From NCBI RefSeq assembly GCF_000723205.1, contig NZ_HG315671.1:2453351-2517350 (forward strand): a stretch of 64,000 bases of DNA, in the 5' to 3' direction. Source of the DNA: Formosa agariphila KMM 3901. Lineage in GTDB: Bacteria > Bacteroidota > Bacteroidia > Flavobacteriales > Flavobacteriaceae. Each line of letters opens with the position of its first letter. Position 1 is the first letter of the stretch. Positions 9,068 through 17,011 of this stretch are shown piece by piece. The notes beneath the pieces are model-generated. The model searched no databases. It saw only the letters and a list, made by a program, of their open reading frames with translations, and was not told where the DNA came from. The translations under genes were made by a program, and so were the position numbers.

Positions 9068-10321
9068 ATGTTACAGGATTCTAAAAACAAAATCTGTGTC
9101 GTTATTGGTGCAAGTCATGCTGGAGTAAATTTCGCTTTTAATTTAAGACGAGACGGCTGGCAAGGCGACATTTTAGTGTTCGATAGCGATCCAGAAATTC
9201 CGTATCACAGGCCACCGCTATCTAAAACATATATTACTTCGGAAGCAGATTCACAAATTGACACGCTATTTCCTGAACAAAATTATATAATAGATGCGAT
9301 TACTTTAAAATTAGGAAAAACAATCACGTCCATAAACAAGGATAAAAAAACCATCACTTTATCAGATGGTATCGTGCAAACTTACGACAAGCTAGTCATA
9401 GCAACGGGTGCGCGTCCTTTTATCCCGCCAATTGCAGGTATTGAAACGGCAAAAAATTTATTCCCAATGCGAACCTATGCCGATGCCATTCATATAAAAA
9501 AAGCCTTAAATGCAACTGAACAAAAACGTGTTGTAATTATCGGTGGTGGTTATATAGGTTTGGAAACAGCTGCTTCCTTAAAAAAAATGGGTGCAGATGT
9601 TACTGTTTTAGAACGTGAAACTCGGGTTTTAGCACGAATTACTGCTCCGGAAATGTCTGAGTTTTTTCAAGATTTACATACTGAAAACGGTGTATCCATA
9701 TTATCAAATAAAAATGTAATTTCTATTGAAAATACTGAACATTCAAACCGTGTAATTTGCGATGATAACACGACGTATTTAGCCGATGTTATTGTTGTTG
9801 GCGTTGGTATTAAAGTGAATGTAGAACTTGCAAAATCCGCTGGTTTAGAGATTGAAAATGGGATTAAAGTTGACGAAACCTGTTGCACATCAAACAAAAA
9901 TATTTACGCTATTGGAGATTGTACGTTTCATTTTAATCCACATTACAATAGATTTATCCGATTAGAATCAGTTCAAAATGCGGTAGATCAAGCCAAAGTA
10001 GCGGCTGCTTCAATTTGCAAACAAACCTTGGTTTATAATACCATTCCTTGGTTTTGGTCTGATCAATACGATGTAAAATTACAAATGGTTGGACTTTCTA
10101 CAGGTTACAACCAGATTATAAAACGTGTTGAAGACAACCATGATAGAAGTCTTTCAATTTGGTATTTTAAAGACGATGAACTTTTAGCTGTAGATGCTGT
10201 TAATAATGCAAAAGCCTATGTTTTAGGTGGTCGTTTTATAACAGGTAAACAACTTATAGACAAAGCTAAATTACAAAATTCATCTATTCCTATTAAGCCG
10301 ACGAGCTTTCTAAAAGATTAA
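9068..10321 (+). CDS. NAD(P)H-dependent ferredoxin reductase (FAD)
   Basis: A 417-residue flavoprotein of the putidaredoxin-reductase type. It shows an N-terminal FAD dinucleotide fold (VVIGASHAGVNFA), a second dinucleotide fold for NAD(P)H near residue 150 (VVIIGGGYIGLETA), and the FAD-binding IYAIGDC segment followed by ESVQNAVDQAK, typical of ferredoxin reductases. The ATG at 9068, immediately after the ferredoxin stop, is preferred over an upstream TTG at 9056 that would overlap it. It completes the three-component P450 system. The next gene (ADH) begins 27 bases later. Confidence 0.93.
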   Translation: MLQDSKNKICVVIGASHAGVNFAFNLRRDGWQGDILVFDSDPEIPYHRPPLSKTYITSEADSQIDTLFPEQNYIIDAITLKLGKTITSINKDKKTITLSDGIVQTYDKLVIATGARPFIPPIAGIETAKNLFPMRTYADAIHIKKALNATEQKRVVIIGGGYIGLETAASLKKMGADVTVLERETRVLARITAPEMSEFFQDLHTENGVSILSNKNVISIENTEHSNRVICDDNTTYLADVIVVGVGIKVNVELAKSAGLEIENGIKVDETCCTSNKNIYAIGDCTFHFNPHYNRFIRLESVQNAVDQAKVAAASICKQTLVYNTIPWFWSDQYDVKLQMVGLSTGYNQIIKRVEDNHDRSLSIWYFKDDELLAVDAVNNAKAYVLGGRFITGKQLIDKAKLQNSSIPIKPTSFLKD

Positions 10322-10348
10322 TAACTAATTAACTATTTAAATAATTAT

Positions 10349-11461
10349 ATGTCCATAATTTCAAAATGCGCTATTGCAAAAGGCGACGGAACATTTAGTA
10401 TTGAAACTGTACAGGTTGAAAGTCCAAAAGCAGACGAAGTTCTTGTTAAAGTTAAAGCGGCAGGGCTTTGTCACACAGATCACGATTCCTTAAACTGGGG
10501 TAAACCCATAGTTATGGGACACGAAGGTGCTGGATTTGTTGAACAAGTTGGAAGCGCTGTTACCAACTTAAACGTTGGTGACTATGTAATTTTAAATTGG
10601 GCAACACCTTGTATGACTTGCTTTCAATGTCAAGAAGGGAATCAACATATTTGCGAAAGTAATTCACCTGTAACGGCCGGTGGAAATGGATATACTCCTG
10701 GTCACGCACATTTAGAAGGCACAACTTGGAATGATACTCCAATAGAACGTTCTTTTAACATCGGAACGCTTTCAGAATATACTTTAGTTAAAGCCTCTGC
10801 TTGCGTAAAAATTGAAACCAATATGCCCATGCCTTCTGCAAGTATTATTAGTTGCGGTGTAATGACCGGTTATGGCTCGGTTGTAAATTCCGCAAAACTT
10901 CAAGCTGGAAGTTCAGCAGTAGTTTTAGGCACTGGTGGTGTTGGATTAAATGTTATTCAAGGTGCTAGAATATCTGGTGCAGCTAAAATTATCGCCATCG
11001 ATATTAATCAGGAACGGCTAGATATGGCTTTACAATTTGGTGCTACACATACAATTTTAGCCGATAAAAATGACATTGGATTACTAAAAGCTTCCGAAGA
11101 CGTTAAAAAACTAACTAATGGTAGAGGTGCCGATTATGCCTTTGAATGTACCGCAATTCCAGCATTGGGAGCAGCACCATTAGCTATGATTAGAAACGCA
11201 GGAACAGCTGTTCAAGTAAGCGGAATTGAAGAAGAAATCACCATCGATATGCGTTTGTTTGAGTGGGATAAAATTTACATTAATCCATTGTACGGAAAGT
11301 GCAGACCACAAGTAGATTTTCCAAAATTGGTAAGTCTGTATGAAAAAGGAGATTTAATGTTAGATGAAATGATTACTAGAACCTATCCTTTAGAAAACTT
11401 ACAACAAGCTTTTGATGATATGTTAACAGGGAAGAATGCAAAGGGTGTAATTATTTTTTAA
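10349..11461 (+). CDS. Zinc-dependent alcohol dehydrogenase, class III-like (formaldehyde handling)
   Basis: A 370-residue medium-chain dehydrogenase. Visible features are the catalytic-zinc site CHTDHD and GHEGAG, the structural-zinc cysteines in CMTCFQCQEGNQHIC, and the nucleotide fold VLGTGGVGLNVIQGA. Sequence style resembles class III / aryl-alcohol dehydrogenases. In porphyran degraders an ADH located beside the P450 system is known to act on the formaldehyde released by demethylation, and this gene occupies exactly that place, 27 bases after the ferredoxin reductase and 11 before a GH16. Direction (reduction of formaldehyde to methanol, or oxidation of an adduct) cannot be decided here. 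Confidence 0.88.
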   Translation: MSIISKCAIAKGDGTFSIETVQVESPKADEVLVKVKAAGLCHTDHDSLNWGKPIVMGHEGAGFVEQVGSAVTNLNVGDYVILNWATPCMTCFQCQEGNQHICESNSPVTAGGNGYTPGHAHLEGTTWNDTPIERSFNIGTLSEYTLVKASACVKIETNMPMPSASIISCGVMTGYGSVVNSAKLQAGSSAVVLGTGGVGLNVIQGARISGAAKIIAIDINQERLDMALQFGATHTILADKNDIGLLKASEDVKKLTNGRGADYAFECTAIPALGAAPLAMIRNAGTAVQVSGIEEEITIDMRLFEWDKIYINPLYGKCRPQVDFPKLVSLYEKGDLMLDEMITRTYPLENLQQAFDDMLTGKNAKGVIIF

Positions 11462-11472
11462 TAAAAAATGCC

Positions 11473-12345
11473 ATGAAAAAACATTTAAACATAGTATTAG
11501 TGTTTGCATTTACTATACTAATTACAAACAAATTAATAGCTCAAATCGAGGCCCCAAATGGCAAATCGTGGAAATTGATAGAATCCCTTTCTGATGAATT
11601 TGATGGAAATACTTTAAACACAAAAAAATGGGTAGCCGATCCTGAAGGACACCCCGATTTTGGTTGGATAGGTAGACCTCCTGCCCTTTTTAAGGAAAGT
11701 TCTATAAATGTAACAAACGGATTTATGGACATAGAAGTAGGTAAATTAAAAGAAACCTATGTAAGCCATAAATATAAAAACACACAAAACTACACCTATT
11801 ATGGAGGTATTATTAGAGCAGTAAAACCTGTAAGTTACGGTCATTATTTTGAAAGTAAATTCAAAATGAGTAAAACTGAAATGGGTGGTGGCTTTTGGCT
11901 GATGTCAAAAAACATTTGTGGTAAAAAACATGAAATTGATATTACAGAATCTGTAGGCTCTGTTTCTCCATTGGCTGAAGAATGGGGTAAAGTATGGGAT
12001 AAAATTATGCATTCCAACACTATTTTTAGAGAAACCTCTTGTAATAAAGCTGAAAGAGACCAGGCCATGACCATACCCGAAGTTAAAAACTCAGAAACCT
12101 TTTACACCTACGGTTGTTGGTGGAAAAGCCCAACCGAATTGCTTTTTTACTTAAATGGCGAATATCAATATACATTAACGCCTCCCGCAAATTTCAATCA
12201 AGATATGTTTATACATTTCTCTATTGAAGCATACGATTGGAACCCAATACCTGAAGATGGCGGAAAAGTTGCAAGTGCAAACAAAAAAGATAGAACCGCT
12301 AATATAGATTATATAAGAACATACAAACTTGTAGATTATAAATAA
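11473..12345 (+). CDS. GH16 endo-galactanase (beta-porphyranase/beta-agarase type)
   Basis: A 290-residue secreted glycoside hydrolase with a signal peptide (to about residue 23) and a single GH16 jelly-roll. The catalytic signature HEIDITES gives nucleophile Glu154, assisting Asp156 and acid/base Glu159. Substrate-cleft segments (GWIGRPPALF, YYGGIIRA, HSNTIF) resemble those in agarases and porphyranases rather than laminarinases. It probably cuts beta-1,4 linkages in the galactan backbone outside the cytoplasm. It sits between the ADH and a GH2 in the P450 operon, supporting a methylated porphyran-like substrate. No sorting domain or lipobox is seen, so it may be periplasmic. Confidence 0.9.
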   Translation: MKKHLNIVLVFAFTILITNKLIAQIEAPNGKSWKLIESLSDEFDGNTLNTKKWVADPEGHPDFGWIGRPPALFKESSINVTNGFMDIEVGKLKETYVSHKYKNTQNYTYYGGIIRAVKPVSYGHYFESKFKMSKTEMGGGFWLMSKNICGKKHEIDITESVGSVSPLAEEWGKVWDKIMHSNTIFRETSCNKAERDQAMTIPEVKNSETFYTYGCWWKSPTELLFYLNGEYQYTLTPPANFNQDMFIHFSIEAYDWNPIPEDGGKVASANKKDRTANIDYIRTYKLVDYK

Positions 12346-12365
12346 AAACTTTTGAAAAGACACAT

Positions 12366-14867
12366 ATGAAAACATATCTCTCCATTTTTATACTCCTTTG
12401 TAACTTTCAATTACTAATAGCACAAAACCGTACTGTTGAAAATTTAGACCAATGGAAATTTACGAACTACGATTTTGGTGCTGCATTTCAAGAAAATTTC
12501 GATGATTCCGATTGGAGGACTGTAAGCGTACCTCACGACTGGGCAGTAGAAGGTGATTTTGATTTTGCAAACGATTTGCAATTGACCATGGTGGTGCAAG
12601 ATGGAGAAACCAAACCAAAGTATAGAGCTGGAAGAAGTGGAGCTTTACCTTATGTGGGCATAGGTTGGTACAGGACAACATTTAATATGTCTGCACAAGA
12701 TTTAAATCAAAATATAGAATTACTTTTTGATGGAGCAATGAGTAATGCTAAAGTGTATGTAAACGGACAATATGTAGGCGAACGTCCTTTTGGTTACATT
12801 TCTTTCTATTTCAAAATTTCAAAATTTCTTAAGCAAGGAGAGAACACAATCGCTGTACGATTAGAAAATTACAACAGTCAGTCGCGTTGGTATCCGGGTG
12901 CTGGTTTATACCGTAAAGTATCCATAATTAAAACCAATCCTACCCATGTTAAAACGTGGGGAACATTTATAACTACGCCTTTCGTTTCAGAAAAAAAAGC
13001 ATCAGTAAATCTTGACCTAGAATTAATTGGTAACGGACAATTTAGAGTTGAAAACCAAATTTTTAATTCAAAAGGAGTTCAAATTACTTCAAAAATCAAG
13101 GAAGTTACAATCACAGAAAATAAAAAGTTAACTGAGACATTTTCAATCTCTAAACCCGATTTATGGAATTTGGAAACGCCAAATTTATACACCTTAAAAA
13201 CTTCCATTTTCCAGGGTGATGAAGAAATCGATACATACACGACACCATTTGGAATTCGAAGTATACGTTTTGAAGTTGACGGTTTTTATTTAAATGACAA
13301 AAAAATAAAATTTCAAGGTGTAAACATGCACCATGATTTAGGTCCTACCGGGGCTGCATTTCATAAAGAATTATTTATAAGACAAATGAAAAAAATGAAA
13401 GCCATGGGCGTTAATGCTATTCGTTTTTCTCATAATCCCCCAGCTCCTGAAGCATTGGATATTTGTGATGAAATGGGACTTTTAGCTATAGATGAAGCTT
13501 TTGATGAATGGCAAATTGGAAAAGTAACAAATGGATATTCAAAACATTTTGTCAAATGGGCAAAAACAGATCTTTCAGACATGATTTTAAGAGATCGAAA
13601 CCATCCAAGTATTATTATGTGGAGTATTGGTAACGAAATTATGGAGCAGTATCAACACGATCCAAATCATATTACAGATTATTTAAATAAAATAGTAAAA
13701 ACATTAGATACCACACGTGCTACGACTGCTGGTTTCAATTCGGCTAATAATGCTTTAGTAAGTGGTATGGCAGCCACTGTAGATGTTGCTGGTTTTAATT
13801 ACAAACCTGGCATTTATGGGGCTATACGTAAAAAATATCAAAACTTAAAATTCTATGCTAGCGAAACGGGAGGCACTGTAAGTGTGCGAAACGCTTATAA
13901 ATTTCCGGTAGTTTTCGATACCATCCATGATAAAAGAGGAGCTTCTTTAAATACGTTTATTTTTTCTGATGGTCATCCTGGAAATTATGAATCTACCCAA
14001 GTTCCTTGGGGCTACCCACCTGTAAAAGAATTTGCTGCTCTAGAAAAAAACACAACGGTTTACGGTGAATTTGTATGGACTGGATATGATTACTTAGGTG
14101 AACCCTCACCTTATCACGATGCAAAATCAAGAAGCTCTTATTTTGCACCTGTAGACTTTGTTGGCTTAGAAAAAGACAAATATCACTTGTATCAAACACA
14201 ATGGCGCAAAGATAAAGATGTATTACATTTTTTCCCGCATTGGACATGGCCCGAATTAAATGTAAAATCTTTTCCTATAGTTTGCTATACCTCTTATGAA
14301 AAAGCTGAATTGTTTGTAAACGGAAAGAGTTATGGAGTACAAACTAAAAAGCGCTTAAAAACATTAAATTTTGAAAATACCAATATTAAAGTGGAAGCTT
14401 CTGGTGGTGGAAATTGGGATTTAACCAAAGCTTATGCCATAGTTTGGGACGATGTAATTTATGAACCTGGAGAAGTAAAAGTGGTCGCCTATGATAAAAA
14501 AGGTAAAAAAGCTGCAGAAATGGTAAGAGTAACAGCCAGTGCACCACATCATATTAAGATAGAACCCGAAATTACATCGATAAATACTGGTGAAGTTGGC
14601 GTTTATGTCGTTTCAGTGTTAGATAAAGACGGAAATTTATGCCCACATTATAATGAAAATATGGATATTGAAGTTAGCGGTGCAGCAAGCTTTTTAGCCT
14701 CAGGAAATGGAGATCCTACAAATATGCAAAACTTGTCTAAACCAACACGAAAATTCTTTAACGGGCAGGCGGTAATTTTTGTAAAATCAAAAGAAAAAGG
14801 AAAAGTTATCTTAAAAACTAGCACTAAAAATTTCACTGAAACCAATGAAACGCTTTCGATTAATTAG
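12366..14867 (+). CDS. GH2 exo-beta-galactosidase-like enzyme (833 aa)
   Basis: A secreted GH2 enzyme with signal peptide (to about residue 20). Domains in order are the sugar-binding jelly roll (about 25-190), Ig-like domain (195-300), TIM barrel (305-600) and C-terminal Ig/DUF4982-like domains (about 640-833). The acid/base is Glu424 in SIGNEI; the nucleophile is probably Glu500 in YASETGG, with the following GEFVWTGYDYLGEP strand typical of Bacteroidota GH2. It should release terminal beta-linked galactose (or methyl-galactose) from oligosaccharides produced by the preceding GH16, from which it is separated by 20 bases. Its C-terminal sequence resembles a decayed fragment at 19364-19594. 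Confidence 0.92.
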   Translation: MKTYLSIFILLCNFQLLIAQNRTVENLDQWKFTNYDFGAAFQENFDDSDWRTVSVPHDWAVEGDFDFANDLQLTMVVQDGETKPKYRAGRSGALPYVGIGWYRTTFNMSAQDLNQNIELLFDGAMSNAKVYVNGQYVGERPFGYISFYFKISKFLKQGENTIAVRLENYNSQSRWYPGAGLYRKVSIIKTNPTHVKTWGTFITTPFVSEKKASVNLDLELIGNGQFRVENQIFNSKGVQITSKIKEVTITENKKLTETFSISKPDLWNLETPNLYTLKTSIFQGDEEIDTYTTPFGIRSIRFEVDGFYLNDKKIKFQGVNMHHDLGPTGAAFHKELFIRQMKKMKAMGVNAIRFSHNPPAPEALDICDEMGLLAIDEAFDEWQIGKVTNGYSKHFVKWAKTDLSDMILRDRNHPSIIMWSIGNEIMEQYQHDPNHITDYLNKIVKTLDTTRATTAGFNSANNALVSGMAATVDVAGFNYKPGIYGAIRKKYQNLKFYASETGGTVSVRNAYKFPVVFDTIHDKRGASLNTFIFSDGHPGNYESTQVPWGYPPVKEFAALEKNTTVYGEFVWTGYDYLGEPSPYHDAKSRSSYFAPVDFVGLEKDKYHLYQTQWRKDKDVLHFFPHWTWPELNVKSFPIVCYTSYEKAELFVNGKSYGVQTKKRLKTLNFENTNIKVEASGGGNWDLTKAYAIVWDDVIYEPGEVKVVAYDKKGKKAAEMVRVTASAPHHIKIEPEITSINTGEVGVYVVSVLDKDGNLCPHYNENMDIEVSGAASFLASGNGDPTNMQNLSKPTRKFFNGQAVIFVKSKEKGKVILKTSTKNFTETNETLSIN

Positions 14868-14876
14868 AATATTATT

Positions 14877-15677
14877 ATGACATCAAAATTTAGAACTACA
14901 GAACTATCTAATCCCGAATTTGAAAGTAATAACCTGAGATTTATTACCGTAAAAACGTCTAATCTAAATGGACGAGGTGATATTTGTGTATTTGTTCCGC
15001 CTTTTAAAAATTTAAAAAACATTCCAATTGTAACGTTGCTCCATGGTGTTTATGGAAGTGCTTGGATTTGGGCACACAAAGCAGGTGTACATTTTACTGC
15101 TTTAAAAATGATGGAACAAGGTTTGTTACAACCCATGGTTTTAGCAATGCCATCGGACGGCTTATGGGGCGATGGTTCTGCATATTTACCGCATAATAAT
15201 ACCAATTACGAACAATGGATTGTTAATGATGTCATAGATGCAGTAACAGAAAATATTTCATGTACATCTAAAAATTCCACTTTATTCATTTCTGGTCTCT
15301 CTATGGGGGGTTATGGTGCGTTGCGATTGGGTGTAAAATATCCAAACAACTATCAAGCAATTTCTGCCCATTCAGCGATAACAAATACAAATCAGATGCA
15401 TTTGTTTGTTGAAGAAGACGAATCTAATTACAATCAAAAAGATAGAAATACTGAAGATGTTTTTAAACTGATGCTTCAAAATAAAGAAAGCTTACCTCCA
15501 ATTCGTTTCGATTGTGGAAAAGACGATTTGTTAATTACACATAACAGAACCTTGCACCAAGATTTGTTATCACATCAAATAAATCATAGCTATGAGGAAT
15601 TTGAAGGCGCTCATGAATGGCCATATTGGCAAGAATACATCAAAAAATCTTTACTGTTTTTCAATCAATTTGTATAA
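14877..15677 (+). CDS. Esterase of the putative-esterase / S-formylglutathione hydrolase-like family
   Basis: A 266-residue alpha/beta-hydrolase with no signal peptide, hence cytoplasmic. The nucleophile elbow is GLSMGG with Ser142; a DCGKDD segment and an EGAHEWPYW segment supply the likely Asp and His. The family (PF00756) includes S-formylglutathione hydrolases, feruloyl/acetyl esterases and mycolyltransferases. The location, nine bases after the GH2 and in the same operon as a formaldehyde-releasing P450 and a class III-like ADH, makes a formyl-thiol hydrolase role attractive. A carbohydrate deacylase is equally possible from sequence alone. Confidence 0.8.
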   Translation: MTSKFRTTELSNPEFESNNLRFITVKTSNLNGRGDICVFVPPFKNLKNIPIVTLLHGVYGSAWIWAHKAGVHFTALKMMEQGLLQPMVLAMPSDGLWGDGSAYLPHNNTNYEQWIVNDVIDAVTENISCTSKNSTLFISGLSMGGYGALRLGVKYPNNYQAISAHSAITNTNQMHLFVEEDESNYNQKDRNTEDVFKLMLQNKESLPPIRFDCGKDDLLITHNRTLHQDLLSHQINHSYEEFEGAHEWPYWQEYIKKSLLFFNQFV

Positions 15678-15699
15678 GAAAAAAACATTACAACTTATA

Positions 15700-16845
15700 A
15701 TGCCAATAAAAACCACCCTCCTAATTTTACTATGTTTATCATTCTCAATTACCCTAAACGCTCAAAGAGATAGTATTGAAACAAAGAAGCTTACTTTTTC
15801 AGGAGATTTCAGATTTAGAGTAGAACAAGATTGGGACTCTAAAAAACCTGATGGTAGTTTTCGTGAAGACAGAACTCGGTTGCGCTATAGAGCCCGAATT
15901 GCTGCGTATTACAACCATAATGAACACTTTTCATTTGGACTACGATTACGTACTGGTGACCCTAAGAAACAACAAGACCCACAGTTAACTTTAGGAGATG
16001 GATTTAAAGAATTTAGTACGATACCAATAGGTTTTGAAAGAGCTTTTGCTGGTTTTAGTTTTAATTGGTTCTCTGCTTGGGTTGGAAAAAACACATATCC
16101 TTTCGAAAAAACTAATGAATTATTTTGGAGTGACAATGTCTTCCCTGAAGGTATTTTATTACGAGGTAAATTCAAATTTGAAAATAAATTTATTGAATCG
16201 TTACAAGTTAATACTGGGCATTTTATTATTGAATCTAAGGGCACATCTCTAGACGCCGACAGTTATTTTGAAGGACTTCAATTAGTTACTACACATTGGA
16301 ATAATAAACTTATGCTATTTCCATCTTTTTATTATTTTAATAATATTTCGAACATACCAGATGGCAACGAAACCTATACAGTGGACTATGCTATTATCCA
16401 TATGGGTGCAAAAATAGAAGTAGCTAAAAAGCCTAACATCACTTTTGCAATGGATTTTTATGAAAATTTAAAAGACTATTCGAGTAATGATTCTATTTCA
16501 CAACAATTCAAAAATCAAAAAAAAGGTATTGTAACAACTGCTAGTATTGGTCATTTAAACAAAAAAGGAGATTGGAAAGCACTAGTAACCTATACCCATT
16601 TAGAACGATTTGCTGCTGTTGATTTTATGGCTCAAAATGATTGGGCAAGATGGGATTATAATTCACAAGGCTCTCCTGATGGTAGATTAACAAACTTTAA
16701 AGGATTTGAAGTTATGGCAGGATATGCACTTGCCGCAAACATGAATCTTAAAATGAGATTTTTTACTGTAGATCAGATTAAACCGTTTGATATTGCTAAA
16801 GAGACAGGAAATCGAGTAAGATTAGATTTTAACATTCAATTTTAA
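15700..16845 (+). CDS. Putative outer-membrane porin (beta-barrel)
   Basis: The start is taken at the ATG at 15700, because the protein then begins with a clean signal peptide (MPIKTTLLILLCLSFSITLNAQ); the frame is open upstream into the preceding gene. The 381-residue product consists of alternating amphipathic strands (GDFRFRVEQDW, RLRYRARIAAYY, FGLRLRTGDP) and ends in the aromatic strand VRLDFNIQF, as expected of outer-membrane barrels; it resembles the putative-porin (Porin_5-like) family. It may let oligosaccharides or sulfate cross the outer membrane, which is interesting because no SusC/SusD pair is present in the window. It is the last gene of the P450 operon. Confidence 0.78.
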   Translation: MPIKTTLLILLCLSFSITLNAQRDSIETKKLTFSGDFRFRVEQDWDSKKPDGSFREDRTRLRYRARIAAYYNHNEHFSFGLRLRTGDPKKQQDPQLTLGDGFKEFSTIPIGFERAFAGFSFNWFSAWVGKNTYPFEKTNELFWSDNVFPEGILLRGKFKFENKFIESLQVNTGHFIIESKGTSLDADSYFEGLQLVTTHWNNKLMLFPSFYYFNNISNIPDGNETYTVDYAIIHMGAKIEVAKKPNITFAMDFYENLKDYSSNDSISQQFKNQKKGIVTTASIGHLNKKGDWKALVTYTHLERFAAVDFMAQNDWARWDYNSQGSPDGRLTNFKGFEVMAGYALAANMNLKMRFFTVDQIKPFDIAKETGNRVRLDFNIQF

Positions 16846-16941
16846 ATAACAACCATCTAAGCTAAAGTTATATTTCATAAAATTGGCAAAGGCAACCATA
16901 AACTATTTACAGGTTTAAATATTTGATATTACTACAATTGT

Positions 16942-16972
16942 AAAAGCCAACTTATTAAGTTGGCTTTTTTTT
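16942..16972. terminator. Rho-independent terminator (bidirectional)
   Basis: A perfect 12-base stem (aaaagccaactt / aagttggctttt) with a 3-base loop is followed by further T residues. It lies between the convergent porin (+) and beta-helix (-) genes. The A-run on the left arm allows it to act in both directions. Confidence 0.85.
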
Positions 16973-17011
16973 AAAAATCCGTTTAAGGGTTTTATTAAGT
17001 AGATAACACAA

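Noticed and set aside
15592-15699. N-terminal extension of the porin into the esterase gene
   Set aside because: The ATG at 15700 opens a proper signal peptide; the upstream sequence is the esterase in another frame.
15909-16244. Minus-strand open frame of 111 codons opposite the porin gene
   Set aside because: Antisense shadow; no recognisable domain or start context.
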